A DNA stretch of 48,365 nucleotides. Source: Vulcanisaeta sp. GTDB lineage: Archaea > Thermoproteota > Thermoprotei > Thermoproteales > Thermocladiaceae. How positions within the stretch are numbered: position 1 is the first letter of the stretch; every line of letters starts with the position of its first letter. The DNA is taken from NCBI GenBank assembly GCA_023256215.1, contig JAGDXB010000118.1, positions 1 to 48,365 of the forward strand, written 5' to 3'. This document shows positions 19,054-28,855 of the stretch, in pieces. The notes beneath the pieces are model-generated. The model made no database searches, was not told the origin of the DNA, and was given only the letters and a program-made list of their open reading frames with translations. The position numbers and the translations under genes are program-made.

Positions 19054-19746
19054 GTGGAGAGGGTAATAATCCTATTAATGGAATCATCCTTAGAAACAAT
19101 ACCTAAGGAATTACTAAGTAATCCCATGATAATAAAGGATGCAAGAAGAATGCATGAGGACCCTAAATACCTAATACTTGATAGAGCTAGGCATCATAAG
19201 GTAATGATTAATTTACCGAAATCTGAGAAAAGAGGCAGACCTGATATTGTTCACCAGGCATTATTACTCATACAGGGTAGCCTACTTGCACGTAATAAAT
19301 TAATTAAAACGTATATCCATACGATAAATGATATAATCATAGACGTGAATCCGGAGATCAGGCCTCCTCGTAATTACAACAATTTCATTGGCTTAATGAG
19401 CCAATTATTTAAAGAAGGTAAAGTACCGCCGGGTGCGAGTAAATCATTACTAAGGATAATTGGTCATGATATAAGGCAGGTATTTAATATAGAAGCTCCA
19501 GACCGAAAGATACTCCTCGATGATATTAAGGGTAAGGAAGTATCTATGAATTACCTCGTTAATTATCTATCTAAGTTTAGGAAGCCCTTAATAATGATTG
19601 GTGGTTTTCCGAGAGGCTCGTTTGAGGAAAACACGTACTTACTAGCTGACGATGTCCTTAAAGTGGGAAAATACACTATGGATACCTCCTCAATACTGTG
19701 TAGGTTATTGACGTCCCTTGAGATCGCCCTTGGTCTTTTTGCTTGA
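19054..19746 (+). CDS. nep1: rRNA small-subunit pseudouridine N1-methyltransferase Nep1/Emg1 (GTG start)
   Basis: HHKVMINLPKSEKRGRPDIVHQALLLIQGSLLARN...IHTINDIIIDVNPEIRPPRNYNNFIGLM...IGGFPRGSF. Confidence 0.9.
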   Translation: MERVIILLMESSLETIPKELLSNPMIIKDARRMHEDPKYLILDRARHHKVMINLPKSEKRGRPDIVHQALLLIQGSLLARNKLIKTYIHTINDIIIDVNPEIRPPRNYNNFIGLMSQLFKEGKVPPGASKSLLRIIGHDIRQVFNIEAPDRKILLDDIKGKEVSMNYLVNYLSKFRKPLIMIGGFPRGSFEENTYLLADDVLKVGKYTMDTSSILCRLLTSLEIALGLFA

Positions 19747-19801
19747 TGCTCTGAAATATTTATTAATCCAATTATTCTATTTAGGCTTAAGTGCCAACAT
19801 T

Positions 19802-21637
19802 ATGTGTGGTATCATAGGCATTACATCAGTACCTGGAAGTCTTAGAGAGCCTATTGGTAAGGTCGTTAGGAGATGCCTTGAGAGACTTGAGTATAGGGGC
19901 TATGATTCTGTAGGTATTGCCGTTGTTAAAGGTAGATCTATCGAGGTTAGAAAGGGCAAAGGAAAGATTGCCGAGGTTAGTGTCAGGCTTAACTTCGATG
20001 AGGTTGACGGGACGACCGCCATGGGACACACAAGGTGGGCGACTCATGGAAAGCCAAGTGATGAAAATGCTCATCCACATACAGATTGTACAGGTGGTGT
20101 TGCTGTTGTTCATAACGGCATTATTTCCAACTTTCTAGAACTTAAGGAGGAATTAATAAGGAAGGGCCATACATTTAAGAGCGAGACTGATACAGAGGTC
20201 GTTGCACACTTAATAGAGGAATACCTCAAGATGGGGTATAAACCCTTCGACGCTTTTAAGGCAGCCTTATCAAGATTAAGAGGCGCCTACGCATTTGTTG
20301 TTTCAATCGCCCAGGAACCAAACAGGCTTTATTTTGCTAGAAACACGTCTCCCCTCGTTATTGGCATTGGTAACGGCGCTAATTTTGTGGCTAGTGATAT
20401 CCCTGCGTTTCTCGAATTCACTAACACAGTAATAGTACTTAGGGATGGGGAGTATGGATATGTGGAACCAGGTAATGTGTATATTGAAAAGGATGGAGTA
20501 CCTGTGAATATTGAGGAGAGAATTAGGTTAATTAGCTGGACGCCTGAAATGGCTAGTAAGGAGGGTTATCCGCACTTCATGCTTAAGGAAATACATGAGC
20601 AACCAATTGCCATAAGCTCAACACTGGCTGGCATTGATGAGAGAGCCTTTAATGATGTGGTTAATGCGGTGTTAAGCTCAAGGAGAATATTCATTATTGG
20701 TGCTGGTACCTCGTTCCACGCAGGTCTAATAGGCGATTACCTATTAACGTCAATGCTCGGCCTCGATACACACGCATTGATATCCTCCGAGTATAAAAAG
20801 TATCTTAATTCCGTTAATGATAATGATTTGGTAGTTGCGATAAGCCAATCTGGTGAGACGATAGATACCTTAGTAGCTGTAAGAGCATTTAAGGAGAGGG
20901 GTGCTAAAGTCGTTGCTGTATCTAATGTAATTGATAGTGCAATACCAAGAGAATCGAATTACGTACTATACACTAGGGCCGGCCCCGAAATTGGTGTTGC
21001 GGCTACGAAGACGTTTACGACACAGCTCGTTGTATTAACAATTCTCGCCTTAAAGGTTGGTATTGCCGCAGGTAAAATAACGAATAATGAGTATAGAGAT
21101 GTCATGGATTCACTAAGTAAAGTACCCGGTATAATTCAAAGCGTTATGACGAGGGTTGAGGGTAAGGTTAAGATGCTTAGTGAGTACATGAGTAAGAGAC
21201 AGAATGCGTATTACCTGGGTAGGGGTATTGGTGTTCCATTGAGTATGGAGGGTGCTTTGAAATTGAAGGAAATAGCGTATATACATGCCGAGGCCTATCC
21301 GGCTGGTGAGAGCAAGCACGGGCCAATAGCTCTCGTTGAGGAGGGCTACCCTGTGGTGTTCTCTATATTAGATGATGATAACGTAGATGCATTGCTGGGT
21401 AATGTTATGGAGATGAAGGCTAGGGATGCCTATACAATAGGACTTGTTCCTGAGAAGTACGTGGGTAAGTTTAAGGAGTTATTAAGCACGACATTGGAAA
21501 TGCCCAACCTTGATTATAGGATCGCACCCATAGTGTATATAGTGCCTATGCAATTACTTGCTTATTATACTGCGGTGGCTAGGGGTTATGACCCAGATAA
21601 GCCCAGGAACCTCGCGAAAACCGTAACGGTGGAGTAG
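19802..21637 (+). CDS. glmS: Glutamine-fructose-6-phosphate aminotransferase (isomerizing)
   Basis: MCGIIGITS N-terminal nucleophile Cys; MGHTRWATHGKPSDENAHPH; two SIS domains. Start corrected from 19718 to ATG 19802 so that Cys is residue 2. Confidence 0.96.
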   Translation: MCGIIGITSVPGSLREPIGKVVRRCLERLEYRGYDSVGIAVVKGRSIEVRKGKGKIAEVSVRLNFDEVDGTTAMGHTRWATHGKPSDENAHPHTDCTGGVAVVHNGIISNFLELKEELIRKGHTFKSETDTEVVAHLIEEYLKMGYKPFDAFKAALSRLRGAYAFVVSIAQEPNRLYFARNTSPLVIGIGNGANFVASDIPAFLEFTNTVIVLRDGEYGYVEPGNVYIEKDGVPVNIEERIRLISWTPEMASKEGYPHFMLKEIHEQPIAISSTLAGIDERAFNDVVNAVLSSRRIFIIGAGTSFHAGLIGDYLLTSMLGLDTHALISSEYKKYLNSVNDNDLVVAISQSGETIDTLVAVRAFKERGAKVVAVSNVIDSAIPRESNYVLYTRAGPEIGVAATKTFTTQLVVLTILALKVGIAAGKITNNEYRDVMDSLSKVPGIIQSVMTRVEGKVKMLSEYMSKRQNAYYLGRGIGVPLSMEGALKLKEIAYIHAEAYPAGESKHGPIALVEEGYPVVFSILDDDNVDALLGNVMEMKARDAYTIGLVPEKYVGKFKELLSTTLEMPNLDYRIAPIVYIVPMQLLAYYTAVARGYDPDKPRNLAKTVTVE

Positions 21638-21639
21638 GT

Positions 21640-22830
21640 ATGGCGTACTCAAGGGAGATAATCGGCGTGGTTCTCGGTGGTGGTAAAGGCACTAATATGG
21701 AACCCTTAACTCCACATCTTGAAAAATCACTCATTAGGTTATTGGGAAAGCCCCTCATTTATTACCCAGTAAAGAACCTGACGCAATTAGGATTGAAGAG
21801 TATATACATAATTTCTAGGAACCCACCCAAGATAAGTAACGAGTTGGGACGTTATTTTGAAGGAGTTTCTTTAGAAAATATTGGGCAGAGAGGTGATGAC
21901 TTAAACAGTGCTTTAAAAATGATAGGAGAGGTGGCGGTGGGCAAGGGAACAATGGTAATATCATTTAGCGATGTAATACTGCCTCAGAATGCCTATGAAT
22001 TGGCTTTAAGTAGTCATGTGAACTCTGGTAAGGCAGTAACGGTATTAATGACCCCATTGTCTGATTTACAGGGGTATTTTGAGGTTGAGGTTAATGAGGG
22101 AGTTTCAATAGATAAAGTATCCACACATAAGTCAGGTTACGCATGGACTGGCATATTAATAGCAGAGAGTGATTTTGCAAAATCTCTATATAAATCCGGT
22201 GGAGATATTAATGAGACGCTGAAACAATTTAAGGGTAATATCAATGTTGCCCTATGGAGTGGTTGGTTTGTTGATGTCAGTTATCCCTGGGACCTATTGA
22301 CTGCGGTGAAGTACCTACTAAGTGATGTGAATGAGACAAGGATTAGTAGGGATGCCAATATCTCGCCTAGGGCTGTTATTGAGGGTCCCGTAATAATTGA
22401 TTCTGGTGCTAGGGTTGATCATGGCGCAATAATTAAAGGACCCGCATACATAGGCGTCAATGCTTATGTGGGTAATAATGCAATAATTAGGAATAGTACA
22501 TCACTTGAAGAGGAATCCGTGGTTGGCGCTGATGCGGAGATAACTGAATCATTGATTGGGTGCAAAGCCACGGTGGGTAGGGGCTCATTTATAGGTAGCT
22601 CTGTAATTGGCGATGAAAGCACAATAGAGCCAGGTGTCGTAACACTGAATGTGCTACCAAGTGGTGTTGAGGTGTCGCATATATCGCCAGTCATTGTTAA
22701 AGGTAAGCAAATAGCCAAGTTAGGGGCAATAGTAGGTCCCAGGACTAGGATAGGCGCTAACTCAGTGATATATCCAGGCTCCATAATTGATGCCAATAAA
22801 TACGTACAACCATTATCAATACTAAAATAG
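21640..22830 (+). CDS. GlmU-like protein with degenerate nucleotidyltransferase motif and intact beta-helix
   Basis: VVLGGGKGTNMEPLTPHLEKSLIRLLGKPLIYY fold with altered signature; C-terminal hexapeptide repeats (ISPRAVIEGPVIIDSGARVDHGAIIKGPAYIGVNAYVGNNAIIRN). 2 nt after glmS. Confidence 0.8.
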   Translation: MAYSREIIGVVLGGGKGTNMEPLTPHLEKSLIRLLGKPLIYYPVKNLTQLGLKSIYIISRNPPKISNELGRYFEGVSLENIGQRGDDLNSALKMIGEVAVGKGTMVISFSDVILPQNAYELALSSHVNSGKAVTVLMTPLSDLQGYFEVEVNEGVSIDKVSTHKSGYAWTGILIAESDFAKSLYKSGGDINETLKQFKGNINVALWSGWFVDVSYPWDLLTAVKYLLSDVNETRISRDANISPRAVIEGPVIIDSGARVDHGAIIKGPAYIGVNAYVGNNAIIRNSTSLEEESVVGADAEITESLIGCKATVGRGSFIGSSVIGDESTIEPGVVTLNVLPSGVEVSHISPVIVKGKQIAKLGAIVGPRTRIGANSVIYPGSIIDANKYVQPLSILK

Positions 22831-22845
22831 GTGTAAAACTCCACA

Positions 22846-23760
22846 ATGACCTATGCCGAAATATATACCTCCAGGGAAGATTATGTCTCAATACTCAGCA
22901 CTAGATTAAACATAGACCTTAAGTGCGAATATGTGCCATGGTTATGGAATGCCTATGAGCTACTTAATATTGATACAGGTACTTGCCTCAGCAATGATGA
23001 GTTAATGCTAAAATACATAGATACCTACAGGAAATTGAGGATAGAAAGAAGCGTACGTATAATAGCAAATTTGAAAAACGAACTTATGACTATTAGAGGG
23101 AAATTAAGGAAGAATTGTAGTGATGAATTGTTATGTCTTGCGAATAGACTGTACGAGTATGACAAGGCCGTAAACACGTTATATAGCTATTACCTAAAAA
23201 CTCATGAATTAGGTAACGAGGAATTATCCAAATTGTCCGTGGCTTTCAGTAGGTATAATATGCCAACCATGAGCTTAACCGTATTTAATGAATTGATTAA
23301 CTCATCAGCGCCTGATGATTTAAAATATCTAACATTCATATCATTGTTCAATCCAATAACGTGGCCTCTACATATTACCATGGATATAAGGATATTGCCG
23401 TACCTTAACTGGGTCCTCATCTATATTGGAGATCATTATGTATTATTAATAATGAGCCTAGGTCGTGCATACGCAATTAGTGATTTGAATATAAATATTG
23501 ATGGAAGTAGGATGGTGCTAAGTAATGACTTTGAATTTAGAAGCGTTATGAGCGATTATATCATTACCAATATTGAGTCTTTAGACGGTCATGGATTAAT
23601 ATTCATGGGCAACTGGAGCGAAAAGGCCGTTAATTTTACTCTAGATCATAAATTAAGGGAAGGTTCAGTAAAGGGTTTATTCCTTGATTCTAACGTATCT
23701 ACCTTTATACCAATAATAGTACCCCCTCATGATTACTTATCGATCAAATACAGCGTGTAA
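22846..23760 (+). CDS. Hypothetical protein
   Basis: Intact 304 aa ORF, co-directional and 15 nt after the GlmU-like gene; no family recognised. Confidence 0.6.
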   Translation: MTYAEIYTSREDYVSILSTRLNIDLKCEYVPWLWNAYELLNIDTGTCLSNDELMLKYIDTYRKLRIERSVRIIANLKNELMTIRGKLRKNCSDELLCLANRLYEYDKAVNTLYSYYLKTHELGNEELSKLSVAFSRYNMPTMSLTVFNELINSSAPDDLKYLTFISLFNPITWPLHITMDIRILPYLNWVLIYIGDHYVLLIMSLGRAYAISDLNINIDGSRMVLSNDFEFRSVMSDYIITNIESLDGHGLIFMGNWSEKAVNFTLDHKLREGSVKGLFLDSNVSTFIPIIVPPHDYLSIKYSV

Positions 23761-23775
23761 TTAATTATTTTGAGT

Positions 23776-24690
23776 CTATGAAACCCTTGGCGCTAGGTAG
23801 AATTGCACAGAGCCTATTGCGAATTCCATGGTTAATTTCAGTGGCTTATTATTATCGAACTCTATTGTAACGGTTTCGCTTATTTGCTTCATGGGCCTTA
23901 TAAAATCAAGAAGCAGTTCGGCTGCGTATGTGGCATCGTGAGAACCCTGAACTGAATATTCATAAAATACCTCGTCACTACTTGCGTACGTCGTCTCAAG
24001 GGCCTTGCCACCCTCACCCTCGGCGATTACCGAGAAGCTATCCTCCTTAGCCACTAGCTTTATGGAATCTGATATTTCGCTCGCCGCGCTTACTACGTCT
24101 AGGAATGTCCCCATGTCCATTCTAATCCTGACCGGGTACTCTAGCTTAGGCTCTGGGACCTCCTCCTCAGCTATGTTTATTATCGGCAAACCAAACTTCC
24201 TATAGAAACCTCCCTCCCTACCCTTCTTCGTATATATCACTATGAAGAACCTATTCTTGCCCATATCAACACCAAGTTCAACCTTCTCCCTAGCCTTAAC
24301 CCTCTTCAGAATCTTCTTAACAAGGTCAAAGCTTATACCAATCCTCAACTCCTTAGTTACGGTGAATTCCTCGAGACTTGAGCCAGGAATATTTAATATT
24401 ACCAGCGATACCTTACTTGGATCTATGGATTTCATCTTAATACCCTCAGAATCAATCACGAGATTGGACTCCTGAAGCAGGTTCGCTAATGCCGTAAAGA
24501 CGTACCTAAACTCCTTACCCTTAGGGAACATTATCCTATAGTATTCCTCAGTCTCAACAACACCACCTGCACCGCCCTCCTCTGTACCTTCGACTTCTTC
24601 CCTTTCCTCAGCAGTCTCCTCGGTTTCTTCCTCAGATTCCTCTTCCTCAGGATTCTCCTCTTCTCTCTCTGGTTCTTCGCCTTCAGACAT
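23776..24690 (-). CDS. pcn: Sliding clamp PCNA with Glu-rich N-terminal extension
   Basis: PCNA core from about residue 50 (YYRIMFPKGKEFRYVFTALANLLQESNLVIDSEGIKMKSIDPSKVSLV...); ending MEFAIGSVQFYLAPRVS. Confidence 0.93.
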   Translation of the reverse strand: MSEGEEPEREEENPEEEESEEETEETAEEREEVEGTEEGGAGGVVETEEYYRIMFPKGKEFRYVFTALANLLQESNLVIDSEGIKMKSIDPSKVSLVILNIPGSSLEEFTVTKELRIGISFDLVKKILKRVKAREKVELGVDMGKNRFFIVIYTKKGREGGFYRKFGLPIINIAEEEVPEPKLEYPVRIRMDMGTFLDVVSAASEISDSIKLVAKEDSFSVIAEGEGGKALETTYASSDEVFYEYSVQGSHDATYAAELLLDFIRPMKQISETVTIEFDNNKPLKLTMEFAIGSVQFYLAPRVS

Positions 24691-24947
24691 AATTAGATAA
24701 ATTAAAGCGCCACCTGCTTAAAAGGTTTTCATTATCCATAATAGGTATTTCGGTTAAGAGTTCGGTCTCACCATAACCATCGCCTTCTTACATCATATCC
24801 TTTCCTCCTCTCGTAATTATCCAGGCCTTATCGTGGCGCTAAAAACAACGATGTTTATTATGAATTACCATGAATTACTTAGAAAAGAATAGAGCTATTT
24901 AAGATCCGAAATATTGATTTACCTCATAAAAGCGTTGAAATTAACAA

Positions 24948-26216
24948 ATGCCGTATTTATTGCTTGGTATTGATGATACGGATTGGGAGGGAGGGGGCTG
25001 TACTACCTACGTGATGTACTCATTCATAAAATACCTAGTTAATGAGGGGCGTATTGATAAGGTCATAGGCCTACCTAGATTAACTAGGTTGAATCCATAC
25101 ATTCCATTTAAGACCAGAGGTAATGCCTCGTTGTCAGTAATTCTAAGTATAGATGATGAAGGAGAGGCAGAGGATTATGTGGAGACAATGAAGGATTTGA
25201 TTGATAATATGGTTAAGCCTACCGGTAAGACGAGTCCTGGTATAGCCTATGTTGTTCTTAATGATGTTTCTAAGATCAATCCCAGGCTAACCTGGTTTTA
25301 CGAAAAAGCAATTAGGGATGTTGTTACCATGGATCTAGCAAGAAGAGTCGCTGAAAGGGTAGGGGCAAAGTTGATAGGGGGTAGGGGCATCATCGGCGCC
25401 TTAGCATCACTTGGTTTTACCCCAAGGGATGCTACCTTTGAGTTCACGTCATATAGGGCTGAGGATACTGAAAGACCCATTATTGACCCATACGACGTTA
25501 AATTGTGGGACGAGGTAACTGGCCCATTTACGTTTCTGAATATTGATGGTGAGCACGTACTTATAGAGCCTCATGGCCCTGATCCTGTGTTATTTGGTGT
25601 TAGGGGGGATTCTCCATACCACGTGTTGGCCATGGGTAATTACTTAGCTAATAAGTATGGTGCTGTAGGTTGGATTCTATACGTAACTAACCAAGGCACT
25701 GGTGAACATAGGTCACACGCTAGTAGTATCGTACCATATAGATACGCGGATATAACGGGTGTTATAGTGAGCTTGGTATTCGACGAGCATGGGCATGCGT
25801 ATTTAACGCTTGATAATGGCGTTAAGGCAATAGTGTATAGGCACTTGGGCATTTCTAAGGATCTCTCTAAATGCATCGGATGTTTGGTCCAGGTATGGGG
25901 TGGCGTTAAGCCTGACGATGAATTAAGCATTTATGTTGAGGGTATTAGGGTTTTACACGATAGGTATGTGGAAATTAGGAATCCCAAGTGCCCCATATGT
26001 GGCGGGCCCATGGAGTCGGTAGGGAGGTCAGGTCTCTTAAGGTGTAAAAGGTGCGGTTTTGAGGATAAAATTCCTAGGGTTTTTGAACCAAGGAACCAAT
26101 GGTTCTATGCAAAACCAAGGAAAAGCGAGTATAGGCATTTAATGAAACCTGGCGAGCGTATAGGCCTTGAGGGTCTTGCACTCTATATGCCTAAACCATC
26201 TCTATGGGTTTATTGA
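24948..26216 (+). CDS. tiaS: tRNA(Ile2) 2-agmatinylcytidine synthetase
   Basis: LLGIDDTDWEGGGCTTYVMYSFIKYL; VGARLIGGRGIIGALASLG-type region (GAKLIGGRGIIGALASLGF); C-terminal zinc ribbon CPICGG...LLRCKRCGF. Confidence 0.93.
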   Translation: MPYLLLGIDDTDWEGGGCTTYVMYSFIKYLVNEGRIDKVIGLPRLTRLNPYIPFKTRGNASLSVILSIDDEGEAEDYVETMKDLIDNMVKPTGKTSPGIAYVVLNDVSKINPRLTWFYEKAIRDVVTMDLARRVAERVGAKLIGGRGIIGALASLGFTPRDATFEFTSYRAEDTERPIIDPYDVKLWDEVTGPFTFLNIDGEHVLIEPHGPDPVLFGVRGDSPYHVLAMGNYLANKYGAVGWILYVTNQGTGEHRSHASSIVPYRYADITGVIVSLVFDEHGHAYLTLDNGVKAIVYRHLGISKDLSKCIGCLVQVWGGVKPDDELSIYVEGIRVLHDRYVEIRNPKCPICGGPMESVGRSGLLRCKRCGFEDKIPRVFEPRNQWFYAKPRKSEYRHLMKPGERIGLEGLALYMPKPSLWVY

Positions 26217-26253
26217 TTACTATAGAGAAAGGTTTTTAACCTACTCATCTACG

Positions 26254-26409
26254 ATGCCCAAGAGATTTATGGAATTAGAGACGACAGTTGAGTCTAGGAT
26301 TATGAATGCTCTTAGAATTAATTTAAAGATAAACAGTAACTATGAAATCAAGATACAACGGTTAAGTAGATTAATTCGGCTTCGGAAGCTTATGAACCTT
26401 GGACTTTAA
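26254..26409 (+). CDS. Possible 51-aa small basic protein
   Basis: ATG at 26254 in the ORF 26167..26409: MPKRFMELETTVESRIMNALRINLKINSNYEIKIQRLSRLIRLRKLMNLGL; T/A-rich element ggtttttaac just upstream. Tail overlaps the convergent HAD gene. Confidence 0.25.
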   Translation: MPKRFMELETTVESRIMNALRINLKINSNYEIKIQRLSRLIRLRKLMNLGL

Positions 26410-27141
26410 AAAATCAAGGAAGCTAGGTAATTCATCCTCATTAACCCAAAACAGAACCGGTAGCTCAAGACCCTCATTATACCTATGCCTAATACCAATA
26501 GGATACTCAACCACCCTCATGGCAGAAATATCATTCTCAGAATCACCTAGATACACCACAGGACCCCTTATACCCATAAGCTCCCTGAGCCTAGTAACAG
26601 CATAGCCCTTATCAATGGGTATACCTGGATATATGTCTATGAAGGGATGACCCCTGTACCTTATTACCTTAAGGCCGAGCTTTTCGGCCGTGCTTACAAT
26701 GACATCAATTATGCTCCTATTAATAGATCCCTTAGCCCTCCAATCAATACTTAGTCCGCCGATTAACCTATCAACATGCTTTATCTCTATGTACACATTC
26801 CTCATCTCACTAATACTGTTTATTAGGTCAATTAAGGACTGAAATTCCTCTTGCCATTTAGGTAATTCCTCATGTACATAACGTGAGTTGCCAACTCTTA
26901 TCTCAAGACCATAGGTGCATGCCCATGCATCGGCAAAGTCTGTCCTAGTTACTAGGAAATCGCAGTCCTTAGTACTAATGACGGCTATGGGTATGTATCT
27001 GCCTAATTCACTCAATTTCTCATAAACGGCCTTAGGAGGCCTACTCAACTCCCTAGCTACGTCTATTGGCGCTATTGTTCCATCATAATCAGTGAACAGG
27101 GCTGCTATGTCCCTTATTTTTTCAATTCCTATGAACGACAT
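26371..27141 (-). CDS. HAD-superfamily phosphatase, trehalose-phosphatase/Cof-like
   Basis: ALFTDYDGTIAPID (HAD motif I), VISTKD, ...GDSENDISAMRVV (motif IV). Confidence 0.8.
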   Translation of the reverse strand: MSFIGIEKIRDIAALFTDYDGTIAPIDVARELSRPPKAVYEKLSELGRYIPIAVISTKDCDFLVTRTDFADAWACTYGLEIRVGNSRYVHEELPKWQEEFQSLIDLINSISEMRNVYIEIKHVDRLIGGLSIDWRAKGSINRSIIDVIVSTAEKLGLKVIRYRGHPFIDIYPGIPIDKGYAVTRLRELMGIRGPVVYLGDSENDISAMRVVEYPIGIRHRYNEGLELPVLFWVNEDELPSFLDFLKSKVHKLPKPN

Positions 27142-27190
27142 ACAGTTAAGGTAGAGTTTGGCACTAAATTAAGATTTATTATCTTTAAGC

Positions 27191-28399
27191 GTGAGGATTA
27201 GGGCAATGTACCTTGATAAGTTAGAGGAGAGGATGCTGCGTGGTGATTATGGAAGTGCAATTGCAAGGGCCATGGAGGTAATCGTTAAGGTTGGTGATGT
27301 ATTAAGAGCGGATAGATTAATCGATATTGACACCGTGCATGTTGCTGGTGTATCGTATTTAACCATTGGTGACCCAGGTCTTGAGTACCTGGAAGATTTA
27401 GCGTCAGCAGGGGCTAGGTTCCGTGTACTCACAACCGTAAACCCGGTGGGTATTGACGTGCTTGATAAATGGGGGATTAACAATTACTTTATCGATAAGC
27501 AATGGAGAATAATAGAGGCATTGAGGAAAATGGGGGCTAGTTTATGGCTCACATGCGCACCGTATGAGTACTTGCGCATTAGGCCAAGGACTTACCACGC
27601 ATGGGCTGAATCTAATGCCGTGGCCTACATAAACGCTGTGTATGATGCCTGGACCGAGAAATTACCTGGCCCCTTCGTAGTCTTATCAGCACTTGTGGGT
27701 AAGGTACCACGGTATGGACTTTACACGCTGGATGGACGTATACCGACGCGCATAGTTAGGTTGAACCAGGACAAGGCCATTACTGACCCATTAATAGCCG
27801 GTTTGATAGGTAGGAAGATTGCTGAAGCCGTTGGTAATGAGAAGCCATACCTGATGGCGAAGATTCAGGGTAATGCCGTACTCAAGCAATTACTTGCAAG
27901 TTACGCTACGTACTCACCACATGCCTTTATGATAATCGATAGCTTGACGCCCAACTATAGAGAGTATGCCAAGATGATGGACAAACATGAAATAATTGAT
28001 ATAGATCTATCGGAAGTAATGAAGGGACATGAAGGTAAGGGGCAGGATTTTGATGCCGTATTTCTTGGGTGTCCTCATTATGGATTTGATGAGGTTACCT
28101 CCGTGATAAATTACGTAAGTAGTAAAGGTTGGAAAAGGGCATCAAAGCCTGTGTATATAGCAGTAACGCTTTTCACGCTTAAGCAGCTTGACCCTAATGT
28201 TGTGATGAAACTTAGGGATTCAAATATATATCTAGTTACGTCGACATGCCCTGTAGTTTCGCCTTTCCTTAAAAGCCTTAACGTGAGTAAGGTTGCTACA
28301 GAATCCGTTAAGCAAATGTATTACCTGCCTAAGATGGTTGGTGTTAATTACATAAGTTGTAATGGTATTGAATGCCTAGATTTAGTATTTAACGACTAG
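27191..28399 (+). CDS. Aconitase X catalytic subunit (phosphomevalonate dehydratase large-subunit type)
   Basis: MYLDKLEERMLRGDYGSAIARAMEVIVKVGDVLRADRLIDIDTVHVAGVSYLTIGDPGLEYLEDL; LTTVNPVGID; CAPYEYL; SNAVAYINAV. GTG 27191 or ATG 27206. Confidence 0.88.
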   Translation: MRIRAMYLDKLEERMLRGDYGSAIARAMEVIVKVGDVLRADRLIDIDTVHVAGVSYLTIGDPGLEYLEDLASAGARFRVLTTVNPVGIDVLDKWGINNYFIDKQWRIIEALRKMGASLWLTCAPYEYLRIRPRTYHAWAESNAVAYINAVYDAWTEKLPGPFVVLSALVGKVPRYGLYTLDGRIPTRIVRLNQDKAITDPLIAGLIGRKIAEAVGNEKPYLMAKIQGNAVLKQLLASYATYSPHAFMIIDSLTPNYREYAKMMDKHEIIDIDLSEVMKGHEGKGQDFDAVFLGCPHYGFDEVTSVINYVSSKGWKRASKPVYIAVTLFTLKQLDPNVVMKLRDSNIYLVTSTCPVVSPFLKSLNVSKVATESVKQMYYLPKMVGVNYISCNGIECLDLVFND

Positions 28400-28408
28400 G
28401 TGGGTACT

Positions 28409-28846
28409 ATGAAATACATATCGTTCGATATCGACGGGGTTCTAGTGAATTCTGAAGAGCGGCTTAAACTATGCATTAAACCTAACAATGAGGTTGATTG
28501 GGATTGCTTCCTTGATTGTAATAAGTTATACCTTGATAAACCAAAACCAAGAATAATAGACTTTCTAAACTTCATAAAGGATAGGGGCTTCGGCATAATA
28601 ATTGTCACAGGTAGGAGGGAATCCATGAGGGAGTGCACAATTAGGCAGTTAAATATGTATGGTATTTATGGTTTTGAGGAAATATTCATGAGGCCCAATG
28701 ATAATACCGAGTCAGACCCTGTGTATAAGTCATGGATGATGAAGAACGTGCTAAAGAAGTTTAAAGTTCTTGTTCACTTTGACGATAATCCAAACACAGT
28801 ATTGGCTCTAAAAGGCACTGGTATTGATGCTGTCGTGTTATCATGA
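28409..28846 (+). CDS. Small HAD-family phosphatase (PNKP 3'-phosphatase / nucleotidase-like)
   Basis: ISFDIDGVLVNSEERL, IIIVTGRRESMRECTIRQL, VLVHFDDNPNTV. Confidence 0.75.
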   Translation: MKYISFDIDGVLVNSEERLKLCIKPNNEVDWDCFLDCNKLYLDKPKPRIIDFLNFIKDRGFGIIIVTGRRESMRECTIRQLNMYGIYGFEEIFMRPNDNTESDPVYKSWMMKNVLKKFKVLVHFDDNPNTVLALKGTGIDAVVLS

Positions 28847-28855
28847 GGTGGGTGT

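Noticed and set aside
19718-19801. 28-residue N-terminal extension of GlmS in the ORF track
   Set aside because: GlmS requires an N-terminal Cys after Met removal; ATG 19802 (MCGIIG) is the right start.
24700-24947. Possible C/D-box sRNA between pcn and tiaS
   Set aside because: A weak box-C-like atgatg occurs on the minus strand, but no acceptable D box (CTGA) at the right spacing was found.
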